From NCBI GenBank assembly GCA_050696075.1, contig JBOGUF010000076.1:1-60676 (forward strand): a stretch of DNA of 60,676 nucleotides. Reading direction: 5' to 3'. Below are positions 56,255 through 60,676 of this stretch, in pieces. The position numbers were made by a program, and so were the translations under genes. The stretch comes from JBOGUF01 sp050696075. GTDB taxonomy: Bacteria > Chloroflexota > Chloroflexia > Thermomicrobiales > UBA6265. A model generated the notes under the pieces. It did no database searches. It saw only the letters and a list, made by a program, of their open reading frames with translations, and was not told the origin of the DNA. The stretch's first letter is position 1. The number at the start of each line of letters is the position of its first letter.

Positions 56255-56582
56255 CGGCAAGCGCACGCACACGTCTCTGCAAGCGCGGGAGCCAGATGGC
56301 TCTCGCGCTTCTGTGCTGCGCCCTGTGTAATGTCATCTACTCATCGACGAACAGTAAAAGTACTCACATCGAACGATGCCAGGATGTGCGTGGGTCGGTA
56401 GGGTGTAATCAGGGGTTTTCTCCCATGGGGTCACGGTCGACCGGACGGCCCGGTCGGCGTGGTTGGGATATTCGCCCGATGCGGCCGGGCATGGGCCGGG
56501 TGCATGCTGGCGGCGCCGGGAAGGCACGGTCAACGGCAACAGGCAAGTAGGCAAGGAAGACGCGAAGCAAAGGAGGCAGGCA
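56255..56582. other. 330-bp intergenic stretch before the secreted-protein genes
   Basis: A 13-bp stem-loop lies at 56281-56310. The rest (56311-56582) is GC-rich with short direct repeats but has no riboswitch motif or ORF that I can support. It probably contains the promoter for the three-gene unit that follows. Confidence 0.4.
56281..56310 (+). terminator. Stem-loop after haloperoxidase-like gene
   Basis: AAGCGCGGGAGCC and GGCTCTCGCGCTT pair around AGAT with one G-U pair. There is only CTGTGC after it, so it is a strong stem without a U-run. Confidence 0.55.
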
Positions 56583-57194
56583 ATGACGCCTACACGCGGT
56601 CGATCTTTTCGCCGGTCGGCATGGGCCGCCGTGCTTGTTCTCATCCTTATGGTCACGGCGGCGCCCGCGGCGCATGCCCAGCAGAGCCAGGACGTCGAGG
56701 TCACCGCCACGGTCGACAGCTACCTGGTCATTACCCTCTGCGACCTGACGGCCAATTTTGGCTCGGGCCTGACTCCGCTCGGAACCCCGCCCGACCCGCC
56801 CCACGAGGTGGCCTACATCACGCCGGAAGGCGCCAATCCCGGCGAGGGCGTATTCTACATCTGGCAAGGGAGCTGCCCCGGTGAGCTCTTCCTGACGGTC
56901 GAGAGCAACCTCACCTACGACATCTTCACGTGCGCCACCGAGAATAGCGGCACCAGTGACGATCCGCGGGTCTCGCAGGGCGATCTGCGCTTCGATCTGC
57001 GTGGCATCTGGCCGACCTACGGAAGTGCGAACGCATTCTCCCGGGTCTTTCAGGATTGTGCCAGCGCACCGCCGGTCATCCTCTCCCGCGAGGGGCATTT
57101 CCGCGAAGCCGTCTGGTACTACCTACGCGTCGACGACGGCGACGCGCCGGGCACCTTCCTCTCGACCACGACCTGGAGCGTCGTCGCCTCATAG
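56583..57194 (+). CDS. Secreted protein, paralogue 1 of a tandem pair
   Basis: 203 aa with a signal peptide (SAWAAVLVLILMVTAAPAAH to AQQ). The mature part opens VEVTATVDSYLVITLCDLTA then NFGSGLTPLG. It includes GANPGEGVFYIWQGSCPGEL, and ends WYYLRVDDGDAPGTFLSTTT. Cys in LCDL and in SCPG may pair. It is about 40 percent identical by eye to paralogue 2. Such beta-rich proteins with a WSVVAS end fit surface fibres or WxL-like proteins. AAGGAGG precedes ATG 56583. Confidence 0.8.
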   Translation: MTPTRGRSFRRSAWAAVLVLILMVTAAPAAHAQQSQDVEVTATVDSYLVITLCDLTANFGSGLTPLGTPPDPPHEVAYITPEGANPGEGVFYIWQGSCPGELFLTVESNLTYDIFTCATENSGTSDDPRVSQGDLRFDLRGIWPTYGSANAFSRVFQDCASAPPVILSREGHFREAVWYYLRVDDGDAPGTFLSTTTWSVVAS

Positions 57195-57238
57195 CGCCCC
57201 GACCACGACGATGCGCGATCCACGAAAGGAGTACCGTC

Positions 57239-57856
57239 ATGATCTCCTCCCACCACCGCAATTACAGCCGGCCGGCGCTGACGGCCGTGCTCGCGCTCCT
57301 GCTGTTCGGATCGGCCGCGATCACCCCGGCGGCCGGCGCCCAGGGGAGTCAAACGGTGGAGGTGACCGCCTCCGTTGACACGTTCCTGACCATCACCCTC
57401 TGCGACCTGAGCGCGAACTTCGGGTCAGGGCTGAGCGCAATCGGCTCGACGCCGCAAAACACGACGGACGACATCGTCGCCACCAGCCAGGGAACGAACC
57501 CTGGTGAAGGAGTCTTCTACCGTTGGACGCCGAGCTGTCAGTCCGCGGAAGCCGGCAACTTCATGAACGTCGAGAGCAACACCGCGTGGCGATTCGCCTT
57601 CTACGGTACGCCGAACACCGGGACGAACCCGGACCTGACGCTGGCTGACCTCCGATTTAGCGGTGTGGACCATGCCGCCTACGCCGACGTGTCGCCTGCC
57701 TCTGGTGCCTTCCCAGACTGCAACAACCCTCCGGCGTTCTCGCCGATCTTCACGGGGAACTCGAGTTCGCCCACCTTCTACTACCCGCGGATTGACGACG
57801 ACGTGTCGGACGGCAGCTTCGCCGTTTCGACGACCTGGCAAGTTGCTCCCGCGTAA
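57239..57856 (+). CDS. Secreted protein, paralogue 2 of a tandem pair
   Basis: 205 aa with a signal peptide (ALTAVLALLLFGSAAITPAA to AQG). It repeats the plan of paralogue 1: VEVTASVDTFLTITLCDLSA, NFGSGLSAIG, GTNPGEGVFYRWTPSCQSAE, and YYPRIDDDVSDGSFAVSTTW at the end. The pair is a tandem duplication. GAAAGGAG precedes ATG 57239. The following DUF916-like gene begins 11 bp after the stop. Confidence 0.8.
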   Translation: MISSHHRNYSRPALTAVLALLLFGSAAITPAAGAQGSQTVEVTASVDTFLTITLCDLSANFGSGLSAIGSTPQNTTDDIVATSQGTNPGEGVFYRWTPSCQSAEAGNFMNVESNTAWRFAFYGTPNTGTNPDLTLADLRFSGVDHAAYADVSPASGAFPDCNNPPAFSPIFTGNSSSPTFYYPRIDDDVSDGSFAVSTTWQVAPA

Positions 57857-57867
57857 GGGGGATGGCG

Positions 57868-59040
57868 ATGGATCGCTGGGTTGCACATTCATTCGTTCCG
57901 CGTAGCGCGTGGGTATTCGTCCTGGTGCTTGGCCTGGCATTGCCGGCGGCGATGCCGGCCGGAACGCGGGCGGCGGTCACGCTCGGCGTCTCGCCGGCGG
58001 TGGTCGAGCTCAAGGCCGCCCCTGGCGCCGAAGGCCGCCAGCCGATCACCGTCCTCAACGGCGGCGACGAGGCGATCGCGGTAGCGACAGCGGTCGAGCC
58101 GTACAAGGGGGCCGAGGGGGAGCGGTCGGCGGTCGCCTGGCTGACCGCCGAGCCGGCGAGCTTCCGGCTCGAACCGGGCGAGACTCGCGCGGTCGAGGTC
58201 GTGATCGAGATCCCCGATGGGCTGGAGTCGGGTGGTCGCTACGCCCAGGTCAGCTTCACCACCGGCGGCGGGACCGTCGAAGGGAGCGGGGCGGCGGTGG
58301 CCGGCAAGGTCGGCGCCGCCTTCCTCGTCGTCGTCGAGGGCAGGGGCGAGATCACCCGCGAAGTGGCGCTGGAGCGCTTCGCCCCGACGTTGGAGCCGGA
58401 CGGGCGGGTCGGCTTCTGGGCGCTGCTGCGCAACGCCGGCAACATCCACGCCCGGCCGCTCGGCGCGGTCGCCATCAAGGACGAGGCCGACGACCCCTTC
58501 GGCAGCCTGGATCTGCCCCAGTCCGGCACCCTCTTGCCCGACGACAACCTGCTCATGGCCGCCCGCGGCTCCCTGCCGCTCGATCCCGCCGCCCGCTACA
58601 CGGCGGAGGCGGTTGTCGACTACGGTGAGGAGGAGCCGATCACCGCGGAGGTCGAATTCGCGCCCCACGCCGCGCTGAGCGTCTCCACTCTGAGTCTCTG
58701 CGAAAACTTCGACCGCGGACCGACCCTGACCGTCGGGATCCGCAACGATGGCGATCTGGGACTGCTGCCGCGCGTCGATCTGGCGCTGCGACAGATCGAC
58801 GGCGCCCCGTTGGGCGGCGCGACGCCGCCTGATCCGCTCCTGCTCTGGCCGGGCGAGACTGCCGAGCTGATCCTCGACTACCCCGACCGGCTGGTGAGCG
58901 GCGAGTACGTCCTCGCCGTGCGCGTCGACTACACGACTCCGTCACCGGATGGGCCAACCATCTTGCCGCCCGTCGAGCAGGAAACAGCGTTCGCGATCGG
59001 CGGGCTGGGCAACGGCGCTGCGCCGGTCTGTGGGACGTAG
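57868..59040 (+). CDS. Secreted DUF916-like/Ig-fold protein
   Basis: About 390 aa with a signal peptide (SAWVFVLVLGLALPAAMPAG). The N-domain LGVSPAVVELKAAPGAEGRQ then PITVLNGGDEAIAVATAVEP is a beta-sandwich like DUF916 and COG1470 NEW3-type domains. A second domain VGFWALLRNAGNIHARPLGA and a third VGIRNDGDLGLLPRVDLALR repeat the Ig plan. DUF916 proteins accompany WxL proteins and anchor them. I chose ATG 57868 because AAGGGG sits 7 nt upstream. ATG 57862 is too close. Confidence 0.8.
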   Translation: MDRWVAHSFVPRSAWVFVLVLGLALPAAMPAGTRAAVTLGVSPAVVELKAAPGAEGRQPITVLNGGDEAIAVATAVEPYKGAEGERSAVAWLTAEPASFRLEPGETRAVEVVIEIPDGLESGGRYAQVSFTTGGGTVEGSGAAVAGKVGAAFLVVVEGRGEITREVALERFAPTLEPDGRVGFWALLRNAGNIHARPLGAVAIKDEADDPFGSLDLPQSGTLLPDDNLLMAARGSLPLDPAARYTAEAVVDYGEEEPITAEVEFAPHAALSVSTLSLCENFDRGPTLTVGIRNDGDLGLLPRVDLALRQIDGAPLGGATPPDPLLLWPGETAELILDYPDRLVSGEYVLAVRVDYTTPSPDGPTILPPVEQETAFAIGGLGNGAAPVCGT

Positions 59041-59061
59041 GCGGAAGACGGAGAGCACGGG

Positions 59062-59492
59062 CATGGAACGCCGGAAGCACGCCTGGCACGTCGTGGGTCT
59101 CTGCCTGGTTGCCCTTGCGTTGATCGGCGCCGGCGACGCTGCTGGTGGCGGGCCTCTACCAGTTCACCCCGCTCAAGGACCACTGTCTGGATCAGTGCCG
59201 GTCCCCCTTGAGCTTCGTGCTGGGACATTGGCGAGGAACGCGGGAGCGGCTGCACGCCGGGTGGCTCGGGGTCCACCACGGACTCTTCTGCGTCGGCTGC
59301 TGCTGGTCGCTGATGCTGCTGATGTTAGTGGTTGGGGTGGGGAATCTGGGCTGGATGCTCGTTCTCGGCGCGGTGATGGCGGCGGAGAAGAACCTGCCCG
59401 CCTCGCGCCGCCTCAGCAAGCCGCTGGGGGTGCTGTTGCTGGCCTGGGGCGTCCTCGTGATCGTGCGCGGGCAGGCGCTGAGGCTATCATAA
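59062..59492 (+). pseudogene. DUF2182 membrane protein, N-terminally cut and frameshifted
   Basis: A start frame from ATG 59062 gives MERRKHAWHVVGLCLVALAL. A second frame gives VAGLYQFTPLKDHCLDQCRS, PLSFVLGHWRG and GLFCVGCCWSLMLLMLVVGV. The latter two are DUF2182 landmarks (QFTPLKxxCLxxC and FCVGCCW). The frames join only with a one-base change near 59130, and about half of the normal 250 aa is missing. It ends by overlapping the PIG-L start in TAATG. Confidence 0.7.
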
Positions 59493-60376
59493 TGGACCGG
59501 CTGAGCGTCGATTTCGACAGGTGGATCGAGAGGAACAACGTGGAGCAACCTTTGCGGCTGATGTGCGTGCTGGCGCACCCGGACGACGAGTCGATGGGGA
59601 CGGGGGGCATCCTCGCCAAGTATGCGGCGGAGGGAGTCGAGACCTCCCTGATCTGCGCCACCCGCGGCGAGCGCGGCTGGTTCGGTGCGCCGGACGAGTA
59701 CCCGGGCATGGACGAACTGGGCCGGATCCGGGAGAAAGAGCTACGCGCCGCCGCCGAGGTGCTGGGCATCGGCCGCGTCGATCTGCTCGATTACGTCGAC
59801 GGCGATCTCGACCAGGCCGACCATGACGAGGCGGTAGGCCGGATCGTCCGTTTGCTGCGCGAGGTGCGACCCCAGGTGGTCGTCACCTTCGCCCCGGACG
59901 GCGGCTACGGTCACCCAGACCACATCGCGATCAGCCAGTTCGCGACCGCCGCCACGGTGGTCGCCGCCGACCCCTGCTACCGGCCCGACCTCGGGGAACC
60001 CCATCGCGTCGCCAAGCTCTACTACTACGTCGTCACCGCGACGCTGGCGAAGCTCTACATCGCCCAGTTCGGCGAGATCGTTTTTCCCGTCGACGGGGTC
60101 GATCGGGGCATGGTGCTCTGTCCGGATTGGATGGCAACCAGCCGGGTCGACTGCGGCGATGAATGGAGCACGGTCCTGGCCGCCATCATGTGCCACGCGA
60201 GCCAACTCTCGACCCTCTCCACCCTCGACGACATCACCGAAGAATTTCACCGCCTCATGTGGTCCAGCAGCGCCTACTACCGCGCCTACAGCCTGGTCAA
60301 CGGCGGCCGGGCGGTCGAGGATGATCTGTTTGCCGGGCTGCGTTCCAAGGTGGAAGATGGGCGACAGACGCTGTAG
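59492..60376 (+). CDS. PIG-L/LmbE family deacetylase
   Basis: About 294 aa. The zinc site is H29-PDDE33 in LAHPDDESMGTGG and His144 in GYGHPDHIAIS. RGERGWFGAPDEYPGMDELG lies between. It should remove an N-acetyl group from a sugar, as MshB and BshB do in thiol biosynthesis. The sequence does not decide the substrate. It starts at ATG 59492, which overlaps the preceding stop in TAATG. Confidence 0.9.
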   Translation: MDRLSVDFDRWIERNNVEQPLRLMCVLAHPDDESMGTGGILAKYAAEGVETSLICATRGERGWFGAPDEYPGMDELGRIREKELRAAAEVLGIGRVDLLDYVDGDLDQADHDEAVGRIVRLLREVRPQVVVTFAPDGGYGHPDHIAISQFATAATVVAADPCYRPDLGEPHRVAKLYYYVVTATLAKLYIAQFGEIVFPVDGVDRGMVLCPDWMATSRVDCGDEWSTVLAAIMCHASQLSTLSTLDDITEEFHRLMWSSSAYYRAYSLVNGGRAVEDDLFAGLRSKVEDGRQTL

Positions 60377-60457
60377 GAGCGCTGCCTGCTGCGCCCAATG
60401 CGCACAACGCGCCCTGGATGTCACAATCCGTGTAGGGGCGCTGCTTGCTGCGCCCGC
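60375..60457. repeat. Direct repeats after PIG-L gene
   Basis: GTAGGAGCGCTGCCTGCTGC (60375-) and GTAGGGGCGCTGCTTGCTGC (60434-) start two copies of a 24-bp repeat with two mismatches and 35 bp between. The first copy includes the stop of the PIG-L gene. The rest of the gap to 60628 shows no gene. Confidence 0.6.
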
Positions 60458-60628
60458 GTGCCGCTGGCACGCATCGCGGGGTTCGCCACCGGCCGATAGA
60501 ACGGGCCGCATGTGCGGCATGTCGGCCTTCGGCCGCCGGGCGCGGCAAGCTGTCATCGAAAGGTAGACTTGCCGCCGCATGCTCAAGCTTGTGCTGCCAC
60601 AGGGCGCGCACGACGGAGGGAGCGGACG

Positions 60629-60676
60629 ATGGACCCGCGGTCGAGGAAGCCAACCAGCAGTGAGACCGCGCTGGCG
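60629..60676 (+). CDS. Start of a gene running off the window
   Basis: ATG 60629 has GGAGGGAG upstream and an open frame MDPRSRKPTSSETALA to the window end. Too short to name. Confidence 0.45.
   Translation, partial: MDPRSRKPTSSETALA

Noticed and set aside
56311..56582. Riboswitch upstream of the secreted paralogues
   Set aside because: I looked for SAM, TPP, cobalamin, c-di-GMP, fluoride and guanidine landmarks and found none.

Overview
The window is high-GC bacterial DNA. Its gene families fit a Chloroflexota bacterium, most likely a Thermomicrobia or Sphaerobacter-type lineage. They include DUF4397 and DUF2298 proteins, PPOX and Ddn-type F420 oxidoreductases, LuxR-type ATPase regulators, PhyH, amidohydrolase and Rieske enzymes, secreted proteins with twin-arginine starts, and an 'FDxLTRALATGTTRRR' N-terminus. 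This placement is inference from gene content. No rRNA, tRNA, CRISPR array or complete phage was seen.

Layout. 0-10 kb: secreted DUF4397 protein, acetylxylan-esterase-like hydrolase, a decayed IS200-like (RAYT-type) transposase between perfect 57-bp inverted repeats, an epimerase, a broken PIN toxin module, PhyH, YciI/ABM pair, amidohydrolase plus Rieske protein, DUF4238 protein. 10-14.6 kb: relic DNA, hairpin cluster, overlapping parA-parB, SixA phosphatase, DUF433/DUF5615 toxin-antitoxin pair. 14.6-18.7 kb: a minus-strand unit made of a GntR regulator, a promoter with operator-like sites, a textbook SAM-I riboswitch with terminator, then acyl-CoA-dehydrogenase-like (SfnB-like), CMD/peroxidase-like, flavin reductase and VOC proteins. 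I read this as a sulfur-starvation operon for organosulfur scavenging. 18.9-28.5 kb: methyltransferase relic, Phd/PIN pair, secreted cupredoxin-like protein, LuxR relic, methyltransferase, beta-helix protein, atypical response regulator, NAL1-like serine protease with a small companion. 28.5-31 kb: an array of two PIN toxins and four copies of one antitoxin motif, two of them fused in tandem. 31-37.5 kb: DHA2 transporter, PPOX, MBL, Ddn and luciferase-like genes driven by a promoter with a 19-bp spacer carrying a SoxR-like box, a divergent SoxR-like regulator lacking one Fe-S cysteine, and an MFS/Lrp divergent pair. 38-45 kb: amidase unit, Bax-inhibitor-1 protein, two small membrane proteins (one with an RpoA alpha-CTD-like domain), LuxR/NB-ARC/TPR regulator flanked by two related coding relics. 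45-60.7 kb: micro-ORF cluster, PAP2 enzyme, MazEF, DUF2298 protein, RraA, four-helix bundle cassette, RidA, gamma-glutamyltransferase-like enzyme, haloperoxidase-like PAP2 protein, two tandem secreted paralogues with a DUF916-like partner, PIG-L deacetylase.

Two themes run through the whole window. First, gene decay is common: at least ten recognisable frameshifted, internally deleted or truncated relics. Second, degenerate tandem repeats with a period of 7 or 8 bp sit at stop codons or gene edges in at least eight places, and in-frame inside two large genes. Together with REP-like hairpins these look like the main source of small-scale change in this genome.
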